Part shown: piece after piece, positions 1-5,563 of the stretch
Layout of the letters: the number at the start of each line of letters is the position of its first letter
How positions within the stretch are numbered: position 1 is the first letter of the stretch
NCBI GenBank assembly: GCA_050942555.1
Contig: JBMNNN010000032.1
Span: forward strand, 1-14,217
Origin: JAAYXU01 sp050942555
Lineage (GTDB): Bacteria; Bacillota; Clostridia; Christensenellales; UMGS416
Direction of reading: 5' to 3'
Length of the DNA stretch: 14,217 nt
Program-made: the position numbers and the translations under genes
Notes under the pieces: model-generated
Told to the model about the DNA's origin: nothing
Databases searched by the model: none
Seen by the model: the letters and a program-made list of their open reading frames with translations, nothing else

Positions 1-206
1 CCGGACGATAATTTCGCGCCGGTATGCCGGATGAGCGCTTCCTTTTCTTCGTGGGGCCATGGGAATAACGCGGCGCGTTCTGGTCGGTAAGGAGGCTTTG
101 GCAGCTTCTCTCCTCCGTAGGCACAGTATACCATTGCTATGACATGCAGTCTATGTTTCACGAGGTGAAGGAAGCTGTGCGGGAAAGCACATCTGAAATC
201 ATCCAT
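1..206 (-). CDS. possible partial ORF, unknown function (5' part only)
   Basis: Reading leftward from an ATG at 206-204, the frame stays open for 68 codons and runs off the left edge. The product begins MDDFRCAFPH and contains a Pro/Arg-rich stretch (EKLPKPPYRPERAALF, about residues 34-48). I do not recognise a family. Against it: no Shine-Dalgarno sequence precedes this ATG or the internal ATG at 134, a second leftward frame is also open for about 44 codons, and a promoter-like pair (TAGACT, 17 nt, TATACT; 153-125) lies inside the ORF. If real, it is divergent from the short unit at 233-420 and shares a 27-nt gap with its -35 box. It may equally be chance. Confidence 0.28.
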   Translation of the reverse strand, partial: MDDFRCAFPHSFLHLVKHRLHVIAMVYCAYGGEKLPKPPYRPERAALFPWPHEEKEALIRHTGAKLSS

Positions 207-207
207 A

Positions 208-224
208 TTGCGCCAATACCGCAA
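208..224. repeat. inverted repeat TTGCG-N7-CGCAA
   Basis: A 5-bp dyad separated by 7 nt (TTGCG CCAATAC CGCAA) lies between the possible leftward start at 206 and the -35 box at 233. Its position suits an operator for the rightward promoter, but arms this short can arise by chance. Confidence 0.3.
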
Positions 225-232
225 CGTTTTGT

Positions 233-261
233 TTGACAGAACCGCCAGCGGGGTATATACT
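233..261 (+). promoter_or_regulatory. sigma-A promoter of the short unit
   Basis: A perfect -35 TTGACA (233-238), a 17-nt spacer and -10 TATACT (256-261). Transcription would start near 268, inside or just before the perfect 10-bp palindrome ACGACGTCGT (269-278). No other rightward gene follows before the terminator at 392-420, so this promoter appears dedicated to a transcript of about 150 nt. Confidence 0.75.
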
Positions 262-296
262 GTACATGACGACGTCGTTGCCCCGCGCAGGCGCGG

Positions 297-308
297 CATG
301 AATTCATG
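297..308. repeat. 12-bp perfect palindrome CATGAATTCATG
   Basis: CATGAATTCATG reads the same on both strands. It lies about 30 nt downstream of the predicted start site and ends at the first ATG of the micro-ORF. A second palindrome, ACGACGTCGT, lies at 269-278, and a bulged GC-rich hairpin (TGCCCCGCGC / GCGCGGCA) sits between them. These could be operator sites or RNA structure upstream of the RBS. Confidence 0.4.
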
Positions 309-353
309 AAAGGAGGCGGTTGGATGATCGGTTGTGAGGTGATTCCGGCCTGA
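306..353 (+). CDS. micro-ORF, 9 or 15 codons, in a dedicated short transcript
   Basis: The best start is the ATG at 324, because AAAGGAGG (309-316) precedes it with a 7-nt spacer. It encodes MIGCEVIPA and stops at TGA 351-353. An in-frame ATG at 306 would give MKGGGWMIGCEVIPA, but the Shine-Dalgarno sequence would then lie inside the ORF. The unit has a consensus promoter at 233-261 and an intrinsic terminator at 392-420. I know no matching family. It could be a real micropeptide, a translated leader in a small RNA, or the remnant of a decayed gene that kept its control signals. The signals are well supported; the peptide's biological reality is not. Confidence 0.4.
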   Translation: MKGGGWMIGCEVIPA

Positions 354-391
354 CCCTCTTTTTCGGCGTCATGCTGGGATCACGAACAACG

Positions 392-420
392 GGCGGCCCC
401 AAAGAGGGGCCGCCTTTCTT
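392..420 (+). terminator. intrinsic terminator of the short unit
   Basis: A perfect 9-bp GC-rich stem (392-400 with 406-414), loop AAAGA and tail TTTCTT (415-420). On the other strand the same hairpin lies just after the Fpg-family stop codon at 419, but without a U-tract there, so it is a good rightward terminator and at most a weak leftward one. Confidence 0.85.
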
Positions 421-1243
421 ATTTGCCCGCGGAGCGCGTCATGCGGGGCTGGCACGCGGGGCATACGAAGGAATGGGTGCCGCCGGTTTTCACCTTCTCG
501 ATCGGAGCGCCGCACCGGTCGCAGGGCTCCCCCTGCCTGTACCCGACCCGCGGGCGCCCGTAGCCCCCCGGCGCGTCGTAGAGATCGCGCTCGTAGGAGG
601 CGCCGCCCAGCGCAAGGGCTTCCGACAGGTATTCGCGCATCGCGCCATGGAGCCGCGCCGCGTCGGCCGCGGTCAGTTCACAGGCCGGCGTCAGCGGATT
701 GATCTGGGCGCGCCAGAGCATATCGTGTATATAGAAGTTCCCGATGCCCGCGATCCGCCGCTGGTCGAGCAGCACGGTCTTGACGGCGGCGCGGGTTCTG
801 AGCAGGCCCAGAAGGCGCTCGGGCGTAAACGAATCATCGAGCGGCTCGGGCCCCAGCGCGTCGGTCATCGCGTGGGGCGCGCCCGGCGCGATGTGGTGGA
901 AGTAGCCGAACCACCAAAAACCGATGGACAGATGGCCGCTGTCCGCAAAGACAAGACCGATGCGCGCGCCCTCCCGGGGCGGCTCCCCGGCGGCATGCAG
1001 CACCGCGTTGCCGCCCATCCCAAGGCTCAGCGCGATGCGGCCCCCGTCGTCCAGCGCGATGAATATCCACTTTCCCCTGCTTGATACCCGCACGACCGTC
1101 CGGCCCGCCACAGCGGCGCGGAACGCTTCTGCGGGCATGTTGAGACACTTATCCTGCGCGCACGTAAAATCCTGGATGATCCGTCCGGGCAGCGCACTGT
1201 TCATCTGACCGGCCATATGCCGGATCTCAGGCAACTCGGGCAC
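419..1243 (-). CDS. divergent Fpg/Nei-family DNA glycosylase/AP lyase
   Basis: This 274-residue protein belongs to the formamidopyrimidine-DNA glycosylase/endonuclease VIII family, which excises oxidised bases and nicks abasic sites. It starts at GTG 1243-1241, with AGGAGG (1250-1255) 6 nt upstream. Family hallmarks are the N-terminal MPELPE (Pro2 nucleophile, Glu3), the lysine in SRGKW, the helix-two-turn-helix segment DQRRIAGIGNFY, and a C-terminal zinc finger (CDRC...CPAC). Two canonical Fpg arginines are missing by alignment to E. coli MutM: the DPRRFG loop reads GFWWFG, and the zinc-finger hairpin arginine is a threonine (TGGTHSFVC). It is therefore a divergent subfamily whose lesion preference cannot be assumed. 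It lies 52 nt after the AIM24 gene, beyond a terminator. Confidence 0.92.
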   Translation of the reverse strand: MPELPEIRHMAGQMNSALPGRIIQDFTCAQDKCLNMPAEAFRAAVAGRTVVRVSSRGKWIFIALDDGGRIALSLGMGGNAVLHAAGEPPREGARIGLVFADSGHLSIGFWWFGYFHHIAPGAPHAMTDALGPEPLDDSFTPERLLGLLRTRAAVKTVLLDQRRIAGIGNFYIHDMLWRAQINPLTPACELTAADAARLHGAMREYLSEALALGGASYERDLYDAPGGYGRPRVGYRQGEPCDRCGAPIEKVKTGGTHSFVCPACQPRMTRSAGK

Positions 1244-1255
1244 AGCGTTCCTCCT

Positions 1256-1283
1256 AAAGAAAAAGGCGGGATGTCCCGCCTTG
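1256..1283 (-). terminator. intrinsic terminator after the AIM24 gene
   Basis: Read leftward, AAGGCGGG-ACAT-CCCGCCTT (stem 1263-1282) is followed by TTTTTCTTT (1264-1256). It sits directly against the AGGAGG of the glycosylase gene (1250-1255). No glycosylase promoter is evident after it, so read-through may supply that gene. Confidence 0.8.
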
Positions 1284-1295
1284 TCCTAAATTCGT

Positions 1296-1976
1296 TCAGT
1301 TGCTCTTTGGGATGAACGGAATGATGGACCTGGCCATGTTGGCAGCGGTCAGCGTCTGCAGCCACACGTCGCCCGGCCCGGTCAGCTTCGCGACAAAGAG
1401 CCCCTCGCCGCCCAGGAACACGTTTTTGAATCCCTTGACCGTCTCCAGCTCGGTCTGAACCGTCGGGGACTGGACGGCCATATGCCCAGGATCGATGATC
1501 AGCTGCTCGCCTTCCTTGAGCGAATACTTGATATAGCTGCCGTCGATCTCCAGGAATACCTTGCCCGGCCCCTCGATCCTCTGCAGCACGAAGCCCTCTC
1601 CGCCCAGCAGGCCCACGCTGAACTTTTTGCGCAGCGCGATCGACAGCTTGATCGTGTCGGAACCGGCGAGAAATGCGCCTTTCTGAGCGATGATCGACTC
1701 TCCCTCGGCCAGATCGAATGCCAGTATGCTGCCCGGGAACGACGACGCGCACGCCAGTATGCCCGGCCCGCCCTGGGCCTCGTATGTGTTGAGAAACACG
1801 GTGTCGCCCGCGAGTGCCCGGCCCAAGCCGCCCTTAAGGCCGCCCTTCATCGCCGTCTCCATCTTCATGTTCGTCGACATCCAGCTCATGCCGCCCGCCT
1901 CGGTAACGGCCCTCTCCCCCGGAGCCAGTGTCATGATGACCACCGGCAGCTGTCCCCCGTGAATCTGGTATTCCAT
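1296..1976 (-). CDS. AIM24 / TIGR00266 family protein
   Basis: This 226-residue protein matches the TIGR00266/AIM24 family, a conserved beta-rich fold found in many bacteria and as a mitochondrial inner-membrane protein in yeast. The N-terminus MEYQIHGGQLPVV, followed by LAPGE, is typical. The middle and C-terminal parts contain repeated Gly-rich turns (GGPGILACASSFPG, LLGGEGFVLQRIEGPG, FLGGEGLFVAKLTGPGDVW). No signal peptide or transmembrane helix is visible. I chose ATG 1976 over the in-frame ATG 1985 because AAGGAG (1986-1991) is 9 nt from the former and touches the latter. It lies 18 nt after the decarboxylase-like gene, suggesting co-transcription, and is followed by a terminator. The molecular role of the bacterial family is not established. 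Confidence 0.88.
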   Translation of the reverse strand: MEYQIHGGQLPVVIMTLAPGERAVTEAGGMSWMSTNMKMETAMKGGLKGGLGRALAGDTVFLNTYEAQGGPGILACASSFPGSILAFDLAEGESIIAQKGAFLAGSDTIKLSIALRKKFSVGLLGGEGFVLQRIEGPGKVFLEIDGSYIKYSLKEGEQLIIDPGHMAVQSPTVQTELETVKGFKNVFLGGEGLFVAKLTGPGDVWLQTLTAANMARSIIPFIPKSN

Positions 1977-1985
1977 GGCCTGCAT

Positions 1986-1991
1986 CTCCTT
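1986..1991 (-). promoter_or_regulatory. RBS that sets the AIM24 start
   Basis: AAGGAG is immediately adjacent to ATG 1985 and 9 nt from ATG 1976. Spacing therefore favours the shorter protein, starting MEYQ rather than MQAMEYQ. Confidence 0.7.
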
Positions 1992-1994
1992 ACT

Positions 1995-3074
1995 TTATGT
2001 GTTCTTGCTAAGATAAACGAGTAGATCCTCCGCTTGCTCCCGTGACTGCGTTCGCAGCGAATAAACGACCTTATCGGGCTCCAATTCCTTATGCAGCGCC
2101 CTGATCTCATCGGCGGTCCAATCGGGTACCCAAATACTCTTTCCGGCTTTCTGTATCCTTTTTAGCAGGTCCATCCAGTAAGGCGAACGGGGCTGTCCGT
2201 TACCCGGTACCCACTGGATGACATCGATGTCGTTAATCGCAAGGATATCGTCCAAATGCGCAAGCGCCCCCTTACCGTCCAAATGAAAGACCGAGTGATC
2301 GAGAAACGCGGCCTCCTCCTCGATCGCAGGGATCACAAACTCCCTCGCTTTTTCGGGGCTTATCATGCATATAAAATCGCACTGAATGACAGCGAAGCGG
2401 CCTTCCCCGCAATAGGTCGGAGACCACCCGATAGAGCCTCTTTTCGCCATATCCCCAGCTGTATAGGCCATATCGACAATTTCCGCATAGGTATTTCTCA
2501 CATCGCCAAGTACCCGGTGTACCTCACCTTTACAATCATACAGATCCATGCAAAGATTCTGCGGCCCGCGCAAAGCGCTCAGAGCGTCCATGTTGCCGTG
2601 CAGATCGAGCATTTGAATGAGAAATTTGTCCCTGGAATACTCGGCGGCGGCAGTCATATAGCGCCGTATGCTTTCAAAATAGCCTCCCGGCGACCTGTCG
2701 ATCCGAACCTCGAACGAACTCCAGTCATCGACGATAGGCTCAGCCCAGGTAGTGTCCATATCGTCGCGTGCCAGTATCGGCGCGCCAAGGAAGCCTGCAT
2801 ACTGATCGGGCCCGACCGTGATTTCCATAGACGGGATGGCCTCGCCGCCATAATAGGTGGAAGCGACTGCTTCCTCAAAAGCCTCGAGATTGGCCTCGTA
2901 TTGCCCACTCATACACGTTTGATAGCTATGACGCGGCGAGGAATCGTATGCCTTTTTTCGGGGGGCGCTATTAAGTGGCGCGGTTACGCAGACCGTCGGC
3001 CTGTCGATGAGCTCCTTCTGCCAAAACGCTTTCCAATATGTTTTGGCTCTGTCGAGATCATTCTTGTACAGCAT
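1995..3074 (-). CDS. uroporphyrinogen decarboxylase-fold family protein
   Basis: This 359-residue soluble protein resembles the URO-D/MtaA-like TIM-barrel superfamily (heme decarboxylases and corrinoid methyltransferases), especially in its C-terminal half: QCDFICMISPEKAREFVIP near residue 231, FHLDGKGALAHLDDI near 263, and DVIQWVPGNGQP near 284. The N-terminus (LDRAKTYWKAFWQKELIDRP) fits a group that usually lacks an assigned reaction. The HxC...C zinc motif of the MtaA-type methyltransferases is not visible (the barrel region has HLD). No tetrapyrrole genes are nearby, so a heme role is unlikely. Substrate unknown. The start ATG 3074 has only a G-run as ribosome-binding sequence. AIM24 follows after 18 nt. 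Confidence 0.75.
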   Translation of the reverse strand: MLYKNDLDRAKTYWKAFWQKELIDRPTVCVTAPLNSAPRKKAYDSSPRHSYQTCMSGQYEANLEAFEEAVASTYYGGEAIPSMEITVGPDQYAGFLGAPILARDDMDTTWAEPIVDDWSSFEVRIDRSPGGYFESIRRYMTAAAEYSRDKFLIQMLDLHGNMDALSALRGPQNLCMDLYDCKGEVHRVLGDVRNTYAEIVDMAYTAGDMAKRGSIGWSPTYCGEGRFAVIQCDFICMISPEKAREFVIPAIEEEAAFLDHSVFHLDGKGALAHLDDILAINDIDVIQWVPGNGQPRSPYWMDLLKRIQKAGKSIWVPDWTADEIRALHKELEPDKVVYSLRTQSREQAEDLLVYLSKNT

Positions 3075-3081
3075 TCCGTTT

Positions 3082-3089
3082 CCCCCCCC
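3082..3089 (-). promoter_or_regulatory. G8 tract acting as weak RBS before the URO-D-fold gene
   Basis: Leftward, eight consecutive G residues end 7 nt before ATG 3074. No AGGAGG is present, in contrast to the other genes here. If one G were lost, an upstream ATG at 3096 (reading MEWGGNG) would be in frame with the main ORF, so run length could matter. Confidence 0.4.
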
Positions 3090-3096
3090 ATTCCAT

Positions 3097-3132
3097 CTAT
3101 AATCGAAGCATCATCAAAACCGCCGGATTCAT
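3097..3132 (-). CDS. leader ORF upstream of the URO-D-fold gene (11 codons)
   Basis: Leftward, GGAGG is followed after 6 nt by ATG 3132 and an 11-codon ORF, MNPAVLMMLRL, ending at TAG 3099-3097. Its RBS is better than that of the gene it precedes, and it sits about 20 nt after the predicted transcription start. The ATG lies in the centre of a perfect 16-bp palindrome. It could be a regulatory leader peptide or a chance ORF. Confidence 0.35.
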   Translation of the reverse strand: MNPAVLMMLRL

Positions 3133-3140
3133 ATGAATCC
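3125..3140. repeat. 16-bp perfect palindrome in the URO-D-fold leader
   Basis: GGATTCATATGAATCC is perfectly self-complementary and occupies about +14 to +29 of the predicted leftward transcript. As DNA it looks like a repressor operator; as RNA it would fold over the leader ORF's start codon and the end of its RBS. Confidence 0.55.
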
Positions 3141-3159
3141 TCCGATTGATACGCTCTGT

Positions 3160-3189
3160 ATTATACCCACGCCGGCGCGCCCGTGTCAA
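3160..3189 (-). promoter_or_regulatory. consensus sigma-A promoter of the URO-D-fold/AIM24 operon
   Basis: Leftward, TTGACA (3189-3184), an 18-nt GC-rich spacer and TATAAT (3165-3160). Both hexamers are perfect. Predicted start near 3153, about 80 nt before the main ATG. Confidence 0.8.
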
Positions 3190-3194
3190 TTGTT

Positions 3195-3209
3195 TGCGCC
3201 CGCGGCGCA
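3195..3209 (-). terminator. weak hairpin after the hydro-lyase beta gene
   Basis: TGCGCC-GCG-GGCGCA lies shortly after the beta-subunit stop codon, but no U-tract follows. It may only slow transcription; read-through into the next operon is plausible. Confidence 0.25.
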
Positions 3210-3212
3210 GCC

Positions 3213-3773
3213 CTATGTGCCGGAATCGCGGGCGTAGCGGCCCGGCCCTTCCGCATAAAGATCCCTGCCGCGGCTGTCTATCGCGACGATCAGCGGCATG
3301 TCCGAGACCTCCAGGCGGTAGACCGCCTCCGCGCCCAGCTCGGGGAAGGCCACGACGCGGCTGCCGCGCACGCGCCCGGCCAGAAGCGCGCCCGCGCCGC
3401 CCGTGGCCGCAAGGTAGACCGCGCCGTGCCGGACCATCGCCTCGACGACCTGCGGGCTGCGCCCGCCCTTGCCGATCATGACCGTCAGCCCGGCCTGAAG
3501 CAGCAGCGGCGTATACGCGTCCATCCGTCCGCTGGTCGTAGGCCCGCAGCTACCGATCGGAAACCCCTGCGGCGCGGGACAGGGGCCGGTATAATAAAGC
3601 GCCGCGCCCCTTATATCGAAGGGCAGCGGCTCGCCCGCCGCGAGAAGCGCGGCAATCCGCTTGTGGGCCGCGTCGCGGCCGGTGTGCAGCACGCCCGACA
3701 GTAGCACCGTATCTCCTGCGGTGAGCGCGAACACGTCAGACGGGGACAGCGGAGTGGTCAGGCGGTGAAGCAT
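3213..3773 (-). CDS. class I fumarate/L-tartrate hydro-lyase, beta subunit
   Basis: This 186-residue protein matches the C-terminal (beta) domain of class I Fe-S hydro-lyases, which interconvert fumarate and malate or dehydrate tartrate. Visible motifs: GDTVLLSGVLHTGRDAAHKR (about 20-39), LYYTGPCPAP (59-68), GSCGPTTSGRMDAY (74-87), IGKGGRS (100-106), YLAATGGAGALLAG (120-133) and VAIDSRGRDLY (163-173). ATG 3773 has AGGAGG (3779-3784) 5 nt upstream, and that RBS overlaps the alpha stop codon, so the two are probably translationally coupled. Length and order fit the two-subunit form. The sequence does not let me choose between fumarase and tartrate dehydratase. Confidence 0.92.
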   Translation of the reverse strand: MLHRLTTPLSPSDVFALTAGDTVLLSGVLHTGRDAAHKRIAALLAAGEPLPFDIRGAALYYTGPCPAPQGFPIGSCGPTTSGRMDAYTPLLLQAGLTVMIGKGGRSPQVVEAMVRHGAVYLAATGGAGALLAGRVRGSRVVAFPELGAEAVYRLEVSDMPLIVAIDSRGRDLYAEGPGRYARDSGT

Positions 3774-3783
3774 CGGATCCTCC

Positions 3784-4623
3784 TCACAGCAGCGTCTCGC
3801 CGTGTCGGACACAGTGACACTGTATGTTGACGGCCACCGGAAGCCCGGCGATATGCGTGGGCGCGGCTGCGATATGCACGGCCAGCGCCGTCGTGTCCCC
3901 GCCAAGGCCCATGGGCCCGATGCCCAGCGCGTTGATGCACTCAAGCAGCTCGCGCTCGATCGCGGCCAGCTCCGGATCATCCGACGGCCTGCCCAGCGGA
4001 CGCAGCAGCGCTTCCTTTGCCATCAGCGCGCATTGCTCGAACGTTCCGCCCACAGCCGCGCCGACTACCACCGGCGGGCAGGGATTCGAGCCCGCGCTGC
4101 GGACGGCGTCCACGATGAACGAGAGCACGCCCTCCCGCCCGGCCGACGGGGTCAGCATCGCGATGCGGCTCATGTTCTCGCTGCCAAAGCCCTTCGGCGC
4201 AACCCGGATCCGTACCGCGTCTCCGGGCACGATGTGGGTATGGATCACCGCGGGCGTGTTGTCGCCGGTATTCTCCCTCGAAAGCGGCGACAGCACCGAT
4301 TTGCGGAAAAAGCCTTCCCGATAAGCGCGGCGGACTCCGGCGTTCACGGCATCCTCCAGGCTCCCGCCGGTAAAATGCACGTCCTGGCCCGCGTCAATAA
4401 ACACGACGGCCATGCCGGTATCCTGGCAAAGCGGAAGGCCGGTGCGGGCGGCGGCATCGATGTTGTCAAGGAGCTGGGAAAGCACCTCCCTGCCCATTGG
4501 GGAGCGCTCCCGCGCCAGCGCTTCGCGAAGTAGCCCCGGCAGCGCGGGATCGGGCCGGCGGCAGCATTCCAGAAAAAGCTCCCCGACAGCTTCCTCGACC
4601 CAGCGGACGTGCAGTTCGCGCAT
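3784..4623 (-). CDS. class I fumarate/L-tartrate hydro-lyase, alpha subunit
   Basis: This 279-residue protein carries the [4Fe-4S]-binding domain of class I hydro-lyases. The expected cluster cysteines are in LPLCQDTG (Cys66), NPCPPVVVG (Cys182) and NIQCHCVRH (Cys269 or Cys271). Other conserved stretches are ENTGDNTPAVIHTHIVPG (117-134), PKGFGSENMS (143-152) and MGLGGDTTALAV (238-249). The start at ATG 4623 follows AGGAGG (4631-4636) by 7 nt; the longer open frame to 4968 is only antisense overlap with the repeat-protein gene. It stops within the beta RBS. A promoter lies at 4652-4680. As an Fe-S dehydratase it would be oxygen-sensitive, consistent with an anaerobe. Confidence 0.93.
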   Translation of the reverse strand: MRELHVRWVEEAVGELFLECCRRPDPALPGLLREALARERSPMGREVLSQLLDNIDAAARTGLPLCQDTGMAVVFIDAGQDVHFTGGSLEDAVNAGVRRAYREGFFRKSVLSPLSRENTGDNTPAVIHTHIVPGDAVRIRVAPKGFGSENMSRIAMLTPSAGREGVLSFIVDAVRSAGSNPCPPVVVGAAVGGTFEQCALMAKEALLRPLGRPSDDPELAAIERELLECINALGIGPMGLGGDTTALAVHIAAAPTHIAGLPVAVNIQCHCVRHGETLL

Positions 4624-4651
4624 TGTGCGGCCTCCTTCATTGATGCCCTCT

Positions 4652-4680
4652 ATGATAGGGGATTTTGAGGCGCAGGGCAA
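4652..4680 (-). promoter_or_regulatory. promoter of the hydro-lyase operon
   Basis: Leftward, TTGCCC (4680-4675), a 17-nt spacer and TATCAT (4657-4652), about 30 nt before the alpha-subunit start and just after the terminator of the preceding operon. Confidence 0.6.
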
Positions 4681-4741
4681 GCTTTTTATTGGCAATGCCC
4701 GCGAGCGCCGCGCGCTGGCCGGTGTGAGCGGGCGACGCGCT

Positions 4742-4770
4742 AAAAAAACGCCACTCCGTCGGGAATGGCG
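4742..4770 (-). terminator. intrinsic terminator of the DUF2089/repeat-protein operon
   Basis: Leftward, a 9-bp stem (CGCCATTCC-CGAC-GGAGTGGCG, one G-T pair) is followed by seven T residues (4748-4742). It lies 17 nt after the repeat protein's stop codon. Confidence 0.9.
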
Positions 4771-4786
4771 CCCGCTTCGAGCGCAT

Positions 4787-5563
4787 TTACCTGCCGTTGC
4801 GGATCGTTCCGTGTACGCGGCCGATGATCGTGCCGCGCACATGGCCCGCCACGTCTCCCCGGATCGTGCCCAGCACGTTGCCGCCGATGTCCCCGTCGAC
4901 GCTGCCCACGATTTCACCCAGCACCGCGCCGCCGATGCTTCCGTGCACGGTGCCCTCGATCCTGCCAAGCACCGAGCCCGCGATATCGCCGTTCACGTCG
5001 CCCTCTATTTTCCCCAGCACGCTGCCCGAGATGTCGCCGTTCATATTGCCGCGGATGCTCCCCAACACCGAGCCGCCGATGTCGCCGTTCATGTCGCCCT
5101 CTATCCGCCCCAGCAGGTTCCTGCCGATGTCTCCGTTCATATCGCCGCGTATGATGCCGCGGACATCCTCGCCGACATCGCCTGTCACGTTGCCGTCCAC
5201 GGTACCAAAGAGGCTCTTGCCCACATCGCCGTTCATGTTGCCCTTGACATGGGCCCGGAGGTTTCCCGGAACGTCGTAGTCTACGTCGCCGTCGATGACG
5301 GCCTCCTCGGTTACCGAATCGATCGCGCTGCGGATGCCCTGATCGATGCGCCGTCCCAGCGTCTCCAGGCCCTGCCCCAGCCTGGCCCAAATGTCCTCCT
5401 CCGCTGCGGCCTGGGCGCTTTGCGCTGCATCGGCTTTCGGAGCCCCATCCTTGGGCTTCTCGGGCTGCCTGTAACCCATCTGCTCCAGCATCGCCCGGGC
5501 TTCCTCGGTCGTCAGCTCGCCGGATCTGACTTTCTCGAGGATGTCGCGTATCTTCTCACTCAT
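4787..5563 (-). CDS. SHOCT-like N-terminus plus tetrapeptide-repeat solenoid protein
   Basis: 258 residues in three parts. Residues 1-30 hold a two-helix motif (ILEKVRSGELTTEEARAML) of the SHOCT-like kind found at the N-terminus of YvlB-type proteins. Residues 31-88 are an Ala/Glu/Lys-rich linker with a possible helix. Residues 89-256 are a run of four-residue units x-[I/V/M/L]-x-G, grouped mostly into 16-residue modules such as RIEGDMNGDIGGSVLG. From 105 to 256 the register is unbroken (38 units). Such periodicity implies a beta-solenoid with small Gly turns, like bactofilin or DUF4097-type sheets. No signal peptide or membrane helix. It starts at ATG 5563 (AAGGAGG 9 nt upstream), overlapping the DUF2089 gene by 8 nt (ATGAGTGA). 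Function is inferred only as a polymeric or envelope-associated partner of that protein. Confidence 0.85.
   Translation of the reverse strand: MSEKIRDILEKVRSGELTTEEARAMLEQMGYRQPEKPKDGAPKADAAQSAQAAAEEDIWARLGQGLETLGRRIDQGIRSAIDSVTEEAVIDGDVDYDVPGNLRAHVKGNMNGDVGKSLFGTVDGNVTGDVGEDVRGIIRGDMNGDIGRNLLGRIEGDMNGDIGGSVLGSIRGNMNGDISGSVLGKIEGDVNGDIAGSVLGRIEGTVHGSIGGAVLGEIVGSVDGDIGGNVLGTIRGDVAGHVRGTIIGRVHGTIRNGR
4790..5299 (-). repeat. 48-nt tandem coding repeats
   Basis: The DNA of residues 89-258 repeats with a 48-nt period (16 codons) and a 12-nt sub-period, visible as recurring antisense blocks of the type atgtcgccgttcat. There are nine 16-residue modules, then two shortened 12-residue ones. The modules differ at many bases, so this is old duplication rather than recent slippage. 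Confidence 0.8.

Noticed and set aside
81..117. Rightward short ORF after AAGGAGG near 89
   Set aside because: The only start is TTG with 14 codons and no promoter; the AAGGAGG/CCTCC pair may just be a chance inverted repeat.
371..1084. Rightward 237-codon ORF over the glycosylase gene
   Set aside because: No RBS, begins inside the terminator region and is the complement of a clear Fpg-family gene.
3195..3209. Strong intrinsic terminator between the hydro-lyase and URO-D-fold operons
   Set aside because: The hairpin is short and lacks a U-tract, so it is listed only as a weak candidate.
4624..4968. Longer hydro-lyase alpha subunit starting at 4968
   Set aside because: The extra 115 codons run antisense to nothing conserved, cross a terminator and a promoter, and the family N-terminus begins at 4623 after AGGAGG.
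4790..5299. CRISPR or minisatellite array
   Set aside because: The 48-nt period is a whole number of codons, repeats diverge at the DNA level, there are no unique spacers, and the frame is open throughout.
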